From NCBI RefSeq assembly GCF_000243315.1, contig NZ_JH597768.1:482269-546268 (forward strand): 64,000 nucleotides of DNA, given 5' to 3'. This document shows, piece by piece, positions 27,568 through 39,186 of this stretch; position 1 is the first letter of the stretch; the number at the start of each line of letters is the position of its first letter. Origin of the DNA: Metallosphaera yellowstonensis MK1 (GTDB taxonomy: Archaea; Thermoproteota; Thermoprotei_A; Sulfolobales; Sulfolobaceae). The notes beneath the pieces were generated by a model. The model did no database searches. It was given only the letters and a program-made list of their open reading frames with translations, and was not told where the DNA came from. The translations under genes were made by a program, and so were the position numbers.

Positions 27568-27624
27568 TGTGTCAGACCTGCGCGAGCTCTTCACCATTCA
27601 GACCTTTCGAGCCTCATCAGCTCT
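27568..27624 (-). ncRNA. Candidate C/D box sRNA
   Basis: Read on the minus strand: C-like box CTGATGA (27614-27620), exactly 12 bases, D' box CTGA, then C' box ATGGTGA, 15 bases, and D box CTGA (27572-27575). These four boxes in order within about 50 bases match archaeal methylation-guide RNAs. The first C-box base (C instead of a purine) and the tight D'-C' spacing are weaknesses. It lies in the 89-base gap between the dephospho-CoA kinase and apgM genes. Targets were not checked. Confidence 0.5.
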
Positions 27625-28867
27625 AGGCACCGTACTTAGATGCCCTGTTAGAATAGTTTAATAGAAGATGCATTATATTTAAACCTACTATCTTTAGGCT
27701 ACCCTTCCTGGCTTCTCTTTCATTAAAGTCTGAGAGATAGTCGGGCACTATACTATCAGGCGTGTATAACATCACTGGAACAGGATCTCCAGTGTGTTCC
27801 TTTACCTCAACAGGAGTCGCGTGGTCTCCAGTGAAGAGAATTACTATCTCGGAGCCAACTCCATCTAATATTCTCCCAACGACCTTGTCTATCATCTCTA
27901 TCGCCTTAACCTTCTCTGGAGCGTTTCCGTCATGGGATGCAGCATCGGTGGCCTTTATGTGAAGAAACACCAAATCATAATCCTCTTTAAGGAGCTTGAC
28001 TGTGTGAGCGGCCTTGGAGAGGTAGTCAGTGTCCACTCCCCCCGTAGCCCTAGGAGGAGTTACCACATGCATACCCAGTGACCTACAGACTCCCTTTATC
28101 AAGGCCGTAGCCGACACTGCAGCTCCACGTAAACTGGTGTAGTCCTTAAGCTTGGGAAGTTCAGTATGTGTAGATGCCCCTCTCAGGAGAACTATGTTGG
28201 CTGGAGGCAAGCCCCTCTCAATCCGCTCCTTGTTAATATGTGAAGCTGAGAGTACGCTTATTATTCGGTCAGTCAGCTTATTGACTACTTCTGCTGTCCT
28301 CTTGGCCTCCTCTGTATACTCCCTAGCCTCTGCCCTCAATATCTTCTTGTGAACTTCGTGGGGGTCAGTATCGCTGACCTTGTCGCTGAGTTTCTCACCA
28401 GACAATACAACAGAGACTCTGTGTTCCGTCCCTCTGTAGAACCTCACCCTCACTCCATCAACTTCCTGGATCTCTCTATTTAATAGGGCCACTAATTGCT
28501 CGGCCTCGTCGAGCCTCCTCCCAGCTCTCCTGTCTATGACCACAAAGTTCTCATCTATTGTGGCAAAGTTTCCTCTAAATGCTATGTCTCCTTCTCTCAA
28601 CTCAGCACCGGCACCCAGTGCCTCGAAGCTGCCCCTCCCCTTATAGTACACCCTAGGATTCAGGCCAAAAATTGCCAAATGAGACGTGTCGCTACCTGGT
28701 ACTATACCGGGTTCTATGGGATCCATTAATCCGGCTAAAGACGAACGAAGAATTGAATTGAGGTTGGGCTTGTCTGCAGCCTCTAGGGGTGTCCTTCCGT
28801 TCAGGAATCGTATAGGTCGGTCTCCCAATCCATCTGCTACCAATAGAAGTATCTTGTACCTCTTCAT
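27623..28867 (-). CDS. apgM: 2,3-bisphosphoglycerate-independent phosphoglycerate mutase
   Basis: The 414-residue archaeal iPGM interconverts 3- and 2-phosphoglycerate. Metal and catalytic motifs of the alkaline-phosphatase superfamily are present: [11 protein letters not shown], the nucleophile Ser in [25 protein letters not shown] and LFTGDHATP. Length is normal for ApgM. Its start overlaps the stop of cdc48, so it is downstream in that transcript. Confidence 0.94.
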   Translation of the reverse strand: MKRYKILLLVADGLGDRPIRFLNGRTPLEAADKPNLNSILRSSLAGLMDPIEPGIVPGSDTSHLAIFGLNPRVYYKGRGSFEALGAGAELREGDIAFRGNFATIDENFVVIDRRAGRRLDEAEQLVALLNREIQEVDGVRVRFYRGTEHRVSVVLSGEKLSDKVSDTDPHEVHKKILRAEAREYTEEAKRTAEVVNKLTDRIISVLSASHINKERIERGLPPANIVLLRGASTHTELPKLKDYTSLRGAAVSATALIKGVCRSLGMHVVTPPRATGGVDTDYLSKAAHTVKLLKEDYDLVFLHIKATDAASHDGNAPEKVKAIEMIDKVVGRILDGVGSEIVILFTGDHATPVEVKEHTGDPVPVMLYTPDSIVPDYLSDFNEREARKGSLKIVGLNIMHLLLNYSNRASKYGA

Positions 28868-31125
28868 CCTAGGGCACTCCTTTTCAGTTCCTTGGCCATC
28901 CTCTCGTACCTATCTATTTGAACCTTGGTGAGACTGGGCGTGACGACCTTCATGGCCTCCTCGAAGTAACTCATTGTCACCTTAGGCATGTTTCCTTCAA
29001 CGCATTCCCTCACAGTTCTGTTATAGCATTCAGTCTGTGCGTCGACCTTCAGGCCAGAACACTTGTTGTTGGCCTCAGTGCCACACTTTGCATAAACGTC
29101 CCTTAGGGCTATCATTGTGGCCTCCCTGACCAGAGCCTCTAAGTCAGCACCGGTATAACCCTCCGTCTTCTCTGCAAGCACTTCCAAATTAACGTCTGAA
29201 GATAGAGGAACAGATGCCGTATGCACTTTAAGAATCTCTAATCTGGCCTTCTTATCTGGAGGCGGTACGTAAATGAGTCTATCAAATCTCCCTGGTCTCA
29301 ACAGCGCAGGATCCAGTATGTCAGGCCTGTTGGTAGCAGCTATAACAACCACTTTGCTCAGTGGAACTATACCATCCATCTCTGAGAGAAGCTGATTTAC
29401 CATCCTCTCAGTCACTCCGCTGTCGTGGGCCATCCCCCTCATGGGGGCTATGGAGTCTATCTCATCAAAGAAGATCACTGTGGGGGCAGTCTGCCTCGCC
29501 CTCTTGAATATCTCCCTTATGGCCTTCTCACTCTCTCCGACCCACTTAGAGAGAACCTCAGGTCCCCTGACAGCTATGAAGTTTGCCCCGCTCTCTGTCG
29601 CCACTGCCTTAGCCAGCATGGTCTTGCCAGTGCCTGGGGGACCGAAGAGTAGAACTCCCTTCGGTGGCCTTATTCCAGATTTGGCGAAGAGTTCTGGGAA
29701 CCTCATGGGCCACTCTACAGCCTCCCTGAGCTGCTGCTTAACGTTGTCGAGCCCACCTATCTCACTCCACCTGACTCTGGGAACCTCAACGTAAACCTCC
29801 CTCAGTAACGTGGGCTGAACGAACTTCATTGCGTTCATGAAATCCTCCATGGTCACCTTAAGTTCCTTAAGGACCTCTGGAGAAAGTTTCTCCTGCTCCA
29901 GTAACTTCTTTCTGTCACCGGTGTTAATGAACCTCCTTAGGGCGTGCATCGCAGCTTCCTTGGCCAACGCGGCTATGTCGGCACCAGTATATCCGTTGGT
30001 CATCTCAGCAATGACATCAAGGTTAACGTCTTCAGCTACTGGCATGTTTCTGGTGTGGACTTGGAGAATCTCCTTCCTGGCCTTAGTGTCGGGAGGCCTT
30101 ATCTCTATCTCCCTATCGAATCTCCCAGGTCTTCTCAGTGCTGGATCTACCGCATCGGGTCTGTTGGTTGCTCCTATTACCACTATTCTTCCTCTACCCT
30201 TTATGCCGTCCATTAGAGTGAGGAGTTGCGAGACCACCCTCTTCTCCACTTCTCCAGTTACTTCCTCCCTTTTGGGAGCGATCGCATCTATCTCGTCAAT
30301 GAATATGATGGAGGGAGCGTTTTTGTCTGCATCATCGAATATCTCCCTCAGCCTCTGCTCACTCTCGCCGTAGAACTTACTCATGATTTCAGGTCCGTTG
30401 ATCGTAACGAAGTACGCACCGATTTCGTTGGCGAGTGCCCTAGCTAGTAGTGTCTTGCCCACTCCAGGAGGTCCATAGAGCAGAACCCCTTTAGGTGGTT
30501 CAATACCTAAGTGCTGGAAGAGCTCTGGGTGCTTCATGGGCAACTCTATCATCTCTCTGAGCTTTTCTTTCACTTCGTCCAGATCTCCTATGTCCTCCCA
30601 GGTAACTCTCGGAAAGACCTGAGACTCCCTGATGGGCTCCTCCTTGATTGTGATCTCAGTGTTTCCAGTGACGAAGACGTAACTCGACGGTTGAGTGTTC
30701 GAGACTACTAGATCTATGGTACCTGTATAGATAGGGATGGGAATGGTCTCGCCTTTGTTGAGGGGTTTGTACATTAGATATTCCTTGACGTAGTCCACAA
30801 ACGTCTGATCAAATCTAATAGGCTGAGTCGGTGCTAAGGTTACCTTTACGGCTGGATCTACCTTAGCCTTCTTTACAGCCACCTCATCTCCTATTGAGAC
30901 CCCTATGGATTTTCTTACGTAGCCGTCAACTCTGATCTCACCGTCACTCATATCGTAAGCTGGCATGGCCTGAAGCAGTGCATTTCCGTTAGGACCTGTG
31001 ACCTCTATGTAATCCCCAGTCTCTATGCCCAACCTCCTCATGGTATGTTCGGTCATTCTAGCTATCTTTCTGCCAACGTCCTTCTGTTTGGCCTCTAGTA
31101 CTCTGAGTTTCACGCTTGACGACAT
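28864..31125 (-). CDS. cdc48: Cdc48/VAT AAA+ unfoldase
   Basis: The 753-residue double-ring ATPase unfolds proteins for the archaeal proteasome. It has an N-terminal double-psi barrel domain (residues 1-180), D1 with Walker A GPPGVGKT and Walker [13 protein letters not shown], and D2 with GPPGTGKT and [13 protein letters not shown]2 carries an unusual cysteine-containing insert ([19 protein letters not shown] and [13 protein letters not shown], about residues 680-715), absent from the usual VAT sequences I know. The gene is divergent from reverse gyrase, with 52 bases between them. Confidence 0.96.
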   Translation of the reverse strand: MSSSVKLRVLEAKQKDVGRKIARMTEHTMRRLGIETGDYIEVTGPNGNALLQAMPAYDMSDGEIRVDGYVRKSIGVSIGDEVAVKKAKVDPAVKVTLAPTQPIRFDQTFVDYVKEYLMYKPLNKGETIPIPIYTGTIDLVVSNTQPSSYVFVTGNTEITIKEEPIRESQVFPRVTWEDIGDLDEVKEKLREMIELPMKHPELFQHLGIEPPKGVLLYGPPGVGKTLLARALANEIGAYFVTINGPEIMSKFYGESEQRLREIFDDADKNAPSIIFIDEIDAIAPKREEVTGEVEKRVVSQLLTLMDGIKGRGRIVVIGATNRPDAVDPALRRPGRFDREIEIRPPDTKARKEILQVHTRNMPVAEDVNLDVIAEMTNGYTGADIAALAKEAAMHALRRFINTGDRKKLLEQEKLSPEVLKELKVTMEDFMNAMKFVQPTLLREVYVEVPRVRWSEIGGLDNVKQQLREAVEWPMRFPELFAKSGIRPPKGVLLFGPPGTGKTMLAKAVATESGANFIAVRGPEVLSKWVGESEKAIREIFKRARQTAPTVIFFDEIDSIAPMRGMAHDSGVTERMVNQLLSEMDGIVPLSKVVVIAATNRPDILDPALLRPGRFDRLIYVPPPDKKARLEILKVHTASVPLSSDVNLEVLAEKTEGYTGADLEALVREATMIALRDVYAKCGTEANNKCSGLKVDAQTECYNRTVRECVEGNMPKVTMSYFEEAMKVVTPSLTKVQIDRYERMAKELKRSALG

Positions 31126-31177
31126 GATTGAATCTTACCTATCCTTTTAAATAAGCCTTTTTGACAAGAGGGAAATA

Positions 31178-34100
31178 ATGGGTAATGAAGGAGTACCTCC
31201 AGTAATTTACATGAGCTTATGTCCGAATTGTGGTTCTAACATTTCATCATTGAGGTTAATGTCAGGTCTCGCGTGCGAGAGATGCCTCCCTGAAGACGTA
31301 AGGGTTAATGGATTAGAGGAGCTGGTTCGAAGTCTCAAAGAGAGGGGGACACTGAAACATCTCTCGAGTGTTGAAAGACTCTTGGCCGAATTCAAGGCCG
31401 TGAGTGATATCTTTAGGACGGCCGTGGGTTCTGAGCCCATGGGGCCTCAAAGGTCTTGGATAGTCAGAGCCCTCAGGGGAGAGAGCTTCGCCATCATAGC
31501 CCCACCGGGCCTAGGAAAGACCACATTCGGAATAATAATGTCGCTGTATTTCTCGTCAATCTCCAAGAAATCGCTCATGATCTTTCCGACGAAAACACTT
31601 GTGGGTCAGGTTGTCCAGAAGATTCAAGAAATGAGTAAGAATATGGAGAGACCGCCTTTGCTGTCCTACTACCTCAGTGGGATGAACCAGTCCAAAAGGG
31701 ACGAGATGGACAAGACTCTCTCATCCGGAGACTTTGACATATTTGTTTCTACGTCGAGATATGTCATAGACCACATCGACGAATTATCTAGGCTGGAATA
31801 CAACTACCTGTTCGTAGACGACGTAGACGCCGTCCTCAAGTCTGGTAAAAGCTCCGTCACCATTCTTAAACTCATGGGGTTTTCTCCTCAAGACATCGAT
31901 AGGACGAAGGAGTTACTTAAGAGCGCGAGGGAAGGAGATACCTCGGTTTTCGATGAGATCAAAAAAATCAGGGAGAACTCGTTGAAGGACAGAGTTGCCA
32001 TATTTTCTTCTGCCACAATAACCAGGAGTAATCCGGTCTTCACATCCCTCATGGGTTTCAGGCCAGGTAGCACTCTGATTTATCTCAGAAACGTAGTTGA
32101 TTCCTACCTAATTTCTAAGGATACCTTCACTCCATCCGTTGAACTAGTGAAAAGGTTAGGCCCAGGAGGACTAGTCTTTGTGCCTGTGGACAAAGGGACA
32201 CAATACGCTCAGGAATTGGCTTCGGAGCTCAACAAGTGGATGAAGGCCTCTGCGATAACGTCTAGCAATAGTAGGAAACTGGAGGAGTTCGAGTCGGGTC
32301 AAATAGACGTCTTGGTAGGTGTGGCTACTCACTACGGACTCCTCGTGAGGGGGATAGATATACCTTGGAGAGTGAGATACGCCATCTTCGCTGGAATTCC
32401 AAAATTTAGGTTCAGGCTCGGGGAGGTGATGCATCCCCTGGCCATGTTGAGAGTCCTCACCCTCCTCTCACTGGTACTTAAGGATCAGGAGGTATCCAGG
32501 GTTTTGAGGATAGTGAGAGCCAGGTTGAGGAGGACGAGTCCAGCAGCGTTAGTGATGTTAGCTAAATCCATCAGGGAAGGCACGATCAGTGACCAATATT
32601 TCATTAAGGCCTATGAGATAGTAAACAAATACCTTCAGGATATAAGCATTCTAAATAAGATAGCCCAACTTGGGGATCTATCAATTTCCGATGGCACTAT
32701 ATCTATACCCGATTATCTGACTTACGTTCAGGCCAGCGGGAGGACTTCCAGGCTATATGGGAGTCGACTGACTACAGGTCTCTCAATAGTTATTGTTGAC
32801 GACGAGACCCTCTTTGAGCAGTTAAAGAAGAAACTGAGTTTGGTCTTGGACGAAATAAGATGGCATCCATTGGATTTAGTTCAGTGGAGGATAGGTGAAA
32901 CCAGGGTCGATGATCTCATGAGGAAGATAAACGAGGAGAGGGAAGAAATAACTGAAAGGAAGAGATCGATCGTTTCTCCCCCACTAGGTAAAATCAAAAC
33001 CACTCTATTCATAGTGGAGTCGCCAAACAAGGCCAAGACTATCTCCAGTTTCTTCTCAAGACCCAGCACGAGGGACTTCGACGGTCTCAGGGTCTACGAG
33101 ACGGTGATTGGAGATAAGATACTCATGGTAACGGCTAGTGGAGGGCATATCTACGATCTCACCACAAAGGATATAGGAATATTTGGAGTCGAGGTGAGGA
33201 CTGACGGGGGAGTTGAGGCAATTCCCTTCTATAACACCATTAAGAGATGCGACAAGGGTCACCAGTTCACGGAATACGGGGAGGGAAATACATGCCCCAT
33301 CTGTTCCTCCCCTAAGATCAGGGATAAGGTTACCACCATAGACGCTCTGAGGAGACTGGTCATGGAGGCAGACGAAGTGCTCATAGGTACTGATCCAGAC
33401 GTTGAAGGAGAAAAGATAGCTTGGGACCTGTTCTTCAGTCTACGTCCATTCAATTCCAATATATACCGAGCCGAGTTCCACGAGGTTACCAGAAAGGCCA
33501 TAATGGAGTCCCTCAATTCTCCAAGGAGGTTTTCGGTTAGTATGTTGCAGTCACAGATCGTGAGGAGGATAGAGGACAGGTGGATAGGTTTCAAGCTCTC
33601 TAAGAAATTGCAAAGCGAGTTTTGGAAAGAGTATTGTCAGAACGTGCTTAAGGAGAACAGTTGTGGAGAGAACAGAAACCTCAGTGCAGGGAGGGTACAG
33701 ACACCGGTCCTAGGGTGGATAATTTCGAGGTACCAGGATTACCTAAGAACTAAAAGAACAGTTTACGTGGCCAGACTCCTGGATAAGTTCACCGTACTCC
33801 TACCCAAGCAGGAGGGAGTTAGGAAGAACGTAAAGATCAATGTGGTTATCACCTCGATCCAAAAGAAGGAAGATACGTTGGGTCCATTCCCTGCGTATAC
33901 TACAGACACGTTCCTGTCCGATGCCTCCTCGTTCTTCTCGGTGTCCGCTCCTGAGGCCATGAGGATAGCCCAAGATCTGTTCGAGATGGGTCTCATAACT
34001 TATCACAGGACTGATAGTATAAGGATATCCTCCACAGGTATTGGTGTGGCCGAATCCTATCTAAGGAACCTCCTGGGCGAGAAGTATAAGACTATATTTA

Positions 34101-34840
34101 AACCCAGGAGCTGGGGAGAGGGTGGAGCCCACGAGGCCATAAGGCCGACCAAGCCTCTGGATGTGGAGCAATTGAGAGCCATGATAGAGGAGGGCGAGCT
34201 GGAGCTACCCAGGAAATTGACGTTTAATCATTACAGACTTTACGACATGATCTTCAGGAGGTTCATATCGAGCCAGGTTGTTCCGCTCATCGTCGAGGTC
34301 GAAGTACTATCACTCAAGGCTAAGAGGGGTGACAAGGAGCTCACGCTGGAGACCCCACAACTGGAGAACGTGATAAAGGTCAGACTCTCTGAACCCGTAG
34401 ACGTCCCCATGGAGAAGCTCTACATTCCATTCAGAGGAACCATGGATTCCATTTCTAAGAATTCACGTGACGCTCTCCCCATTGAGGTTGAAGCCACAGT
34501 TATAGGCTCTTTTATGAAGAGCGACGTCACTCTCTACACGGAAGGCGATCTAATCTCTGAAATGAAGAATAAGCGTATAGGCAGACCTAGCACTTACGCT
34601 TTCATTATATCTACGATATTAAAGAGGGGATACGTGTTCGAAACAAGCCGAGTTAAAAGACTCATACCCTCTAAGCTCGGGACTCATGTGTACGAATTTC
34701 TGAACAGCAAGTACTCTAACTTCGTATCTGAACAGAGGACAAGATACCTATTGGAACGAATGGATCTTATTGAAGAGAATAAAGAAGATTATAGACAAGT
34801 ATTAAAGCAATTGTACGACGAAATACAATACATAAGGTGA
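31178..34840 (+). CDS. rgy: Reverse gyrase
   Basis: At 1220 residues this is the hyperthermophile hallmark enzyme that introduces positive supercoils. Domains in order: zinc finger 1 (CPNCGSNIS...CERC, residues 15-36), helicase-like domain with Walker [10 protein letters not shown], motif II DDVD and motif [12 protein letters not shown], then topoisomerase IA with Toprim [10 protein letters not shown] and [14 protein letters not shown], zinc finger 2 (CDKGHQF...CPICSS), and the active Tyr in [13 protein letters not shown]. Sulfolobus has two paralogues and I cannot say which this is. It heads a unit with the nitrilase-like gene 8 bases downstream. Confidence 0.97.
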   Translation: MGNEGVPPVIYMSLCPNCGSNISSLRLMSGLACERCLPEDVRVNGLEELVRSLKERGTLKHLSSVERLLAEFKAVSDIFRTAVGSEPMGPQRSWIVRALRGESFAIIAPPGLGKTTFGIIMSLYFSSISKKSLMIFPTKTLVGQVVQKIQEMSKNMERPPLLSYYLSGMNQSKRDEMDKTLSSGDFDIFVSTSRYVIDHIDELSRLEYNYLFVDDVDAVLKSGKSSVTILKLMGFSPQDIDRTKELLKSAREGDTSVFDEIKKIRENSLKDRVAIFSSATITRSNPVFTSLMGFRPGSTLIYLRNVVDSYLISKDTFTPSVELVKRLGPGGLVFVPVDKGTQYAQELASELNKWMKASAITSSNSRKLEEFESGQIDVLVGVATHYGLLVRGIDIPWRVRYAIFAGIPKFRFRLGEVMHPLAMLRVLTLLSLVLKDQEVSRVLRIVRARLRRTSPAALVMLAKSIREGTISDQYFIKAYEIVNKYLQDISILNKIAQLGDLSISDGTISIPDYLTYVQASGRTSRLYGSRLTTGLSIVIVDDETLFEQLKKKLSLVLDEIRWHPLDLVQWRIGETRVDDLMRKINEEREEITERKRSIVSPPLGKIKTTLFIVESPNKAKTISSFFSRPSTRDFDGLRVYETVIGDKILMVTASGGHIYDLTTKDIGIFGVEVRTDGGVEAIPFYNTIKRCDKGHQFTEYGEGNTCPICSSPKIRDKVTTIDALRRLVMEADEVLIGTDPDVEGEKIAWDLFFSLRPFNSNIYRAEFHEVTRKAIMESLNSPRRFSVSMLQSQIVRRIEDRWIGFKLSKKLQSEFWKEYCQNVLKENSCGENRNLSAGRVQTPVLGWIISRYQDYLRTKRTVYVARLLDKFTVLLPKQEGVRKNVKINVVITSIQKKEDTLGPFPAYTTDTFLSDASSFFSVSAPEAMRIAQDLFEMGLITYHRTDSIRISSTGIGVAESYLRNLLGEKYKTIFKPRSWGEGGAHEAIRPTKPLDVEQLRAMIEEGELELPRKLTFNHYRLYDMIFRRFISSQVVPLIVEVEVLSLKAKRGDKELTLETPQLENVIKVRLSEPVDVPMEKLYIPFRGTMDSISKNSRDALPIEVEATVIGSFMKSDVTLYTEGDLISEMKNKRIGRPSTYAFIISTILKRGYVFETSRVKRLIPSKLGTHVYEFLNSKYSNFVSEQRTRYLLERMDLIEENKEDYRQVLKQLYDEIQYIR

Positions 34841-34847
34841 AATTATA

Positions 34848-35720
34848 ATGTTGATTTCGCTCACGCATCTGAAACTAAAGGAGATGGCCAGGAAGCACAA
34901 CGTCGAGAAAGCGAAAAAGCTCATTAAGACAGCCAAGGATCGAGGAGCTAAACTCGTGGTGTTGCCGTCTCTCTTCCCTGTAGGAAACGGCTTCGAGATC
35001 TACAACAATGAAAAGAAGATGAGAAGCGTAGTGAAGAATCTGGCCGAGAAGATCCCCGGTAACACAACCGAGATAGCCATAAAGTTAGCCATGGAGGGAG
35101 AAGTCCATCTCATAGTTGGCCCACTCTTGGAACAGGCAGGGCCTAAAATATTCCTGACAACATTGGTGATATCTCCTGACGGCGAGATAATAGGCAAGTA
35201 CAGGAAGATTACGTCCTCTGAGAAAGATGTAAGGCTGGGTATATCCAACGGCAAGGAACCTATCCACGTGGTGCTGGACAGAAAATATGGGCTCATAGCT
35301 GAGGACGACTTAATGTCCCCAGAGATCAGTAGGTTACTTTACTTTGGAGGATCTCAGGCGGTGATAGGAACCATGAAGGCCCTGAATAAAAGACAGGAGG
35401 CGATAAAGCACATAGCGGTAGCGAGAACGATAGAGAACGAAATGTCCTACCTGGTTAACGGAGAGGTGATTGAGAACGAAGAGGGCGAAATAGTGGGCTA
35501 CTCTCCTACTTTCATCACGACTCCGGATTCAATGGTCTATAAGGAGGCAGAGGAAGAGGACACCATAGTCCTCGTGGAGAGTTCGATGATCGCATCTCCT
35601 CACGATAACCTCATGGCAAAGGCCAACGGTTTAGAGTCAATAATTACGGGACTCTGTAAGAGCGTCAAAAAAGTGAGGGGTAGTAACGGTCAGGTGGTAA
35701 GAGGTCACGACGCAACGTAA
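34848..35720 (+). CDS. Nitrilase-superfamily protein lacking the catalytic residues
   Basis: The 290-residue protein has the nitrilase fold signatures, but the triad is mostly gone. The motif-1 Glu (usual LPE) is Ser41 in [10 protein letters not shown]. The motif-2 Lys is kept as Lys120 in [10 protein letters not shown]. The motif-3 Cys (usual ICYDLRFPE) is Glu152 in [10 protein letters not shown]. It therefore cannot hydrolyse amides or nitriles by the normal mechanism. The fold and length are intact, which suggests a selected non-enzymatic role. It is closely linked to reverse gyrase and overlaps the end of rps25e on the other strand. Confidence 0.82.
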   Translation: MLISLTHLKLKEMARKHNVEKAKKLIKTAKDRGAKLVVLPSLFPVGNGFEIYNNEKKMRSVVKNLAEKIPGNTTEIAIKLAMEGEVHLIVGPLLEQAGPKIFLTTLVISPDGEIIGKYRKITSSEKDVRLGISNGKEPIHVVLDRKYGLIAEDDLMSPEISRLLYFGGSQAVIGTMKALNKRQEAIKHIAVARTIENEMSYLVNGEVIENEEGEIVGYSPTFITTPDSMVYKEAEEEDTIVLVESSMIASPHDNLMAKANGLESIITGLCKSVKKVRGSNGQVVRGHDAT

Positions 35721-36028
35721 ATAGCAGTCCTTCTATTCCTATAGACTTCCTTTATTACTCCCTGTTGGTTGAGGTCCTTAAGTATCCTTTTCGCTACGCT
35801 CAGGGTTATGCTGGCCTTAGTGGCTAGGTTGTAAGGGGTGATGATCTTCTCCTTTTTAATCTCTTCCTGAACTCTCTTCACCATCTCGTCACTGATGACG
35901 ATGTTCTTAGAGATGACTTCGTTCCCAGTCTTACTGACCTTCTTCTTCTCTTTCTTCTGCTGAGCTTCCGCTTCCTTCTTCATCCTTTTCTCTACATTAC
36001 TTATGGGTTTCTTGGAGGCTCCTCCCAT
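35705..36028 (-). CDS. rps25e: 30S ribosomal protein S25e
   Basis: The 107-residue protein has a lysine-rich N-terminus ([20 protein letters not shown]) and a winged helix ([42 protein letters not shown]), the pattern of archaeal S25e. Its 3' end overlaps the nitrilase-like gene by 16 bases. Confidence 0.92.
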   Translation of the reverse strand: MGGASKKPISNVEKRMKKEAEAQQKKEKKKVSKTGNEVISKNIVISDEMVKRVQEEIKKEKIITPYNLATKASITLSVAKRILKDLNQQGVIKEVYRNRRTAIYVAS

Positions 36029-36076
36029 TTGATCACCATCTACGCTTTAATGAGGTGAAGAGATTAATAATATTTA

Positions 36077-36808
36077 ATGAGTCAGGACATCCTAGACGAG
36101 TTGTTAGCGAGGGTCAGCAAGTTTGCCTCAGTCTTAGGTATATCGAGGGCAGAACTCAAGGTTTATTCGGCACTGTTGTTGAACGGCCAGAGCAACGCCA
36201 GAAAGTTGTCAGACGAGCTCAACATTTCATATACGAAGATATACTCCATACTCAATAAGCTGGAGGAGAGAGGTTGGATAAGAAAGTTAGGGAAGAAGCC
36301 AGTTGTCTACGAGGCCGTATCTCTCAGGGACTTGTGGTCCAACATAAAGAAGATGTTGGAGTTCAAGGTAGATCAGTTTGAAAAGGAATTCATAGAGCCT
36401 CTATCCTCGCTCATGGGCTCAACAGCAGCTTACACCGTGATGATGATCCCCCAGCACGACCTCAAGAGAACCATCGTCAATCTCCTAGGCGAGCCCAGTA
36501 AAAAGTACCTGGTGGCAATCTCGTTTAAGGAACTGATGGATCAAGAATTAATTCAACTAATAAAAGCTAAATCCTACGTAGCTGAAGTGAAGCTGATAGC
36601 TCAGAGAGATATACGAGTCGAGGAGGGAGGAATAGAGCAGAGGCATTTGGACAATATGTTCGGTAGTGGAATAGTGACCTCTTCTTCTGTTCTGTTGATC
36701 ATAAAGTCCAACGATAGGTTGACGGGGATAATATCCAACCACAGGTACCTTGTGGATATAGCGGTGGTGTACTTCGATCATTTATGGGAACAAGCTAGCA
36801 AACCTTAG
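36077..36808 (+). CDS. TrmB-family transcriptional regulator
   Basis: The 243-residue protein has an N-terminal winged helix-turn-helix ([47 protein letters not shown]) followed by a coiled linker ([17 protein letters not shown]) and a C-terminal phospholipase-D-like sensor domain typical of TrmB proteins. Family members control sugar or metabolic genes, but the effector here is unknown. An A/T box TTAATAATATTTAATG overlaps the start, implying a leaderless or self-regulated message. Confidence 0.85.
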   Translation: MSQDILDELLARVSKFASVLGISRAELKVYSALLLNGQSNARKLSDELNISYTKIYSILNKLEERGWIRKLGKKPVVYEAVSLRDLWSNIKKMLEFKVDQFEKEFIEPLSSLMGSTAAYTVMMIPQHDLKRTIVNLLGEPSKKYLVAISFKELMDQELIQLIKAKSYVAEVKLIAQRDIRVEEGGIEQRHLDNMFGSGIVTSSSVLLIIKSNDRLTGIISNHRYLVDIAVVYFDHLWEQASKP

Positions 36809-36858
36809 CACAAATCCTTAAAAGTTTAGGTCAGAGTAGTATCTCTTTCGAGGTTAAC

Positions 36859-37005
36859 ATGAAGATAATAACCGTGAAACTTCCAGAGCAATATCTAGAA
36901 GCCATGGATGAACTTGTGAATACGGGGAGGTATGAAACCAGGAGTGAAGTCATAAGAGCTGCCATAGGAGACTTTATCAGGAAGGAGCTCTGGATAAAAG
37001 AGTAG
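36859..37005 (+). CDS. Small ribbon-helix-helix DNA-binding protein
   Basis: A 48-residue protein, [20 protein letters not shown] followed by [20 protein letters not shown], is a textbook CopG/MetJ-type ribbon-helix-helix: one beta strand and two helices with the conserved RSEVIR turn. It would bind DNA as a dimer and repress. It starts 50 bases after the TrmB-like gene and may share its transcript. A TTTAGG/TTAAAAG box lies near 36816-36828. Confidence 0.88.
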   Translation: MKIITVKLPEQYLEAMDELVNTGRYETRSEVIRAAIGDFIRKELWIKE

Positions 37006-37062
37006 TGATGAGGGCTGGTATTAAGGATTGATGAATTGAGACACCAATACTGATAAGACAAG
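37003..37062 (+). ncRNA. Weak candidate C/D box sRNA
   Basis: GTGATGA at about 37005-37011 fits a C box, TTGATGA at about 37028-37034 a C' box and CTGA near 37050-37053 a D box. The D' box is poor (AGGA). It sits in the 87-base gap before the tRNA methyltransferase gene. Chance occurrence is possible. Confidence 0.25.
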
Positions 37063-37092
37063 ATTTTTTATGGGACTATATCATCATGAACC

Positions 37093-37863
37093 GTGCCCTT
37101 GGCGGAAGGAGACTTAGTTGTGGTGTGGATAGATCCCAGGAGAGTGTACCTGGTCAAGTTGGAGAGAGGGAAGAGACTGGACACTGATAAGGGATCGCTA
37201 TTACATGAAGATATTATTGGTAAGGAATATGGGGAATCTCTAGCGATACAGAGGGGAAAGGCCCACCTCCTTTACCCTACGTTGGATTACATTTATGAAG
37301 GTCTTCACAGGCCCTCTCAGGTCCTCTACCCTAAAGACATAGGTTACATGATATACGTGTCCGGTATAAAACCAGGTAGCACTGTGGTTGAAGCTGGAAC
37401 TGGTTCTGGGTTCCTCACCATATCCTTGGCTAACTTCGTTGGTAATGAAGGAAGAGTGGTGACTTATGACGTGAGGGAGGACATGCAAAACAGGGCAAGG
37501 AAGAACGCTAGGCTCCTGGGTCTGGAGGATAGGGTCACCTTTAAGCTGGGAGACGTGAGGCAGGGAATAGAGGAAAAGGACGTTGACGCTGTATTTCTCG
37601 ATATGCCAGACCCTTGGTTAGTAGTCCAACACGCTTGGAGTTCGCTGAGACCATCAGGTACCCTGGAGGTCTTCATCCCTACCACTAACCAACTGGAAAG
37701 GGTATTTCTAACAATGATCCAAAATAATTTTGTGGATGTCAAGGCAGTTGAAATCATAATGAGGGAGTTTCAAGTTAAGGAAAACGCGACTAGACCCAGA
37801 ACTATTGGGGTCACACACACAGGGTATATAGTTAGCGGTAGGAAATCAATAAAAGGGAGTTAG
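37093..37863 (+). CDS. trmI: tRNA (adenine-58-N1)-methyltransferase
   Basis: The 256-residue protein has a small N-terminal beta domain and a Rossmann SAM domain with [19 protein letters not shown] (motif I), [18 protein letters not shown] and the catalytic-loop [15 protein letters not shown], matching archaeal TrmI. The enzyme forms m1A58, and in archaea also m1A57, stabilising tRNA at high temperature. The start is GTG at 37093. Confidence 0.92.
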   Translation: MPLAEGDLVVVWIDPRRVYLVKLERGKRLDTDKGSLLHEDIIGKEYGESLAIQRGKAHLLYPTLDYIYEGLHRPSQVLYPKDIGYMIYVSGIKPGSTVVEAGTGSGFLTISLANFVGNEGRVVTYDVREDMQNRARKNARLLGLEDRVTFKLGDVRQGIEEKDVDAVFLDMPDPWLVVQHAWSSLRPSGTLEVFIPTTNQLERVFLTMIQNNFVDVKAVEIIMREFQVKENATRPRTIGVTHTGYIVSGRKSIKGS

Positions 37864-37885
37864 TCACACTATTGATCGAATTATA

Positions 37886-38218
37886 ATGAGCGAAGCACAG
37901 CTAAGTGTGGTCTCTCGGTTGATTGTAGAGTTCGAGGACAACGTAAAGAAAGCTAAGCATGCTACCTCCGACGACGCCAAGAGGCTCATCCTCAGAGCCC
38001 AGGCCATCTCAGAACAGTTAAAGCTCGTTGCCGAATCAGTGATTGCGGAGTCGGAGAAGACAATTAACAGCGAGAAGCAGGCCCTCATAGACTCCATTAG
38101 AAAGAAATTCAATGAGGAGAGAGAGAATGAAATCTCGCAAATAAGAAGGAAGGCTGAGAGCAATCTGGATTTAGCGGCAGCTGAGGTCCTTAGGGCCCTT
38201 GAAGGTGCTTATAAGTGA
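37886..38218 (+). CDS. A-type ATPase peripheral-stalk coiled-coil subunit (H/G-like)
   Basis: The 110-residue protein is almost entirely helical and charged, with heptad-like repeats (LIVEFEDNVKKAKHATSDDAKRL to ERENEISQIRRKAESNLDLAAAEVLRALEGAY). Its place immediately before, and overlapping, the A-ATPase subunit C gene argues for a stator subunit of the archaeal ATP synthase. Assignment to H, G or a short E is uncertain from sequence alone. Confidence 0.65.
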   Translation: MSEAQLSVVSRLIVEFEDNVKKAKHATSDDAKRLILRAQAISEQLKLVAESVIAESEKTINSEKQALIDSIRKKFNEERENEISQIRRKAESNLDLAAAEVLRALEGAYK

Positions 38219-39186
38219 GCTCTGCCGCTGCCTATATCTCCTCGGTATCTAGGCTCTTTAAAGCCAAGACGTTATCCAGGGGACTAGTTAATGAGCTTCT
38301 ATCTTCAAAGGATTGGAAGGAATTTATGAGCGTATTGAAGGAGAGGGGGTTCGTCAGTGAGGTACCAGATAGCATAACCGTTGCGGAGCTCATGTTGAAG
38401 AAGAGGGCCTTAAGCCTCCTGGAACAATTGCGCGACCTCTCAGTATCCGTGAAGTTGGCTAAGGACATCGTGTCTGCATACGTCTATAGGGTAACCTTAG
38501 ACGAGCTAACATATCTCACGTCTATCGTGTGGAACAAACTACAGGGAGATGTGAACCTTCTGACAACTTTACGTAGTCACATAGACCAGATGCCAGCGTC
38601 CATGGAGGAACTTCAATCTATGCTCAAGGGAACCATTTACGGAGATGCATTATCGTTCGCCTCATCTAAATCCCCAAAGGACCTATCGCAGTTGAATTCG
38701 CTCCTTGAGTATTATTATATTCATTTCCTCTCGAACATCGTTGAGGGGTTAAAGGGGGATTGGAAGGCTGCTGCCAACAACATCCTATGTGGCTACAAAG
38801 ACTATTATTCCTTAAGTCTCGCCGCCAGACAGAAGATCTCAATGGACGTGAGGTGTAACGTAAGTGAGGACGACATAAGGGATATGGCGAACAGTAGAAG
38901 CCAGGAGGACGTGATTAACGTGTTGAGGCGAACTGTCTACTCCAAGAGCATCGACTTCACCAACATGTACACAGCTTTAACATCACTCTATAGGCTAGCC
39001 ATCAATAGGGCCAGGACAGGTGCGGTCAGCATCTTTATGGGATCCCCGTTCAATCCCGTAGTGGCGATGGGAGCAGCGGAGCTAATCAAATTGGACACCG
39101 AGGACGTGATAAGAATGATTAACGGGCTGAAGCTAAGAGTTCCGCTGGACAGACTAAAGCAGTCCCTTTCATTTGAGCTGCTTTAG
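38215..39186 (+). CDS. atpC: A-type ATP synthase subunit C
   Basis: The 323-residue, mostly helical protein resembles V/A-ATPase subunit C (eukaryotic d): an N-terminal ASAAAYISSVSRLFKAKTLS-like segment and the C-terminal GSPFNPVVAMGAAELIKLDTEDV, which is conserved in the family. It couples the central rotor to the membrane ring. The GTG start overlaps the stop of the coiled-coil gene. The catalytic A and B subunits are not in this window, so the ATPase genes are split in this genome. Confidence 0.75.
   Translation: MSSAAAYISSVSRLFKAKTLSRGLVNELLSSKDWKEFMSVLKERGFVSEVPDSITVAELMLKKRALSLLEQLRDLSVSVKLAKDIVSAYVYRVTLDELTYLTSIVWNKLQGDVNLLTTLRSHIDQMPASMEELQSMLKGTIYGDALSFASSKSPKDLSQLNSLLEYYYIHFLSNIVEGLKGDWKAAANNILCGYKDYYSLSLAARQKISMDVRCNVSEDDIRDMANSRSQEDVINVLRRTVYSKSIDFTNMYTALTSLYRLAINRARTGAVSIFMGSPFNPVVAMGAAELIKLDTEDVIRMINGLKLRVPLDRLKQSLSFELL

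Noticed and set aside
29837..30373. 178-codon open frame antisense to cdc48
   Set aside because: It mirrors the codon pattern of the well-supported cdc48 gene, has no start signal and low-complexity Ser/Leu composition.
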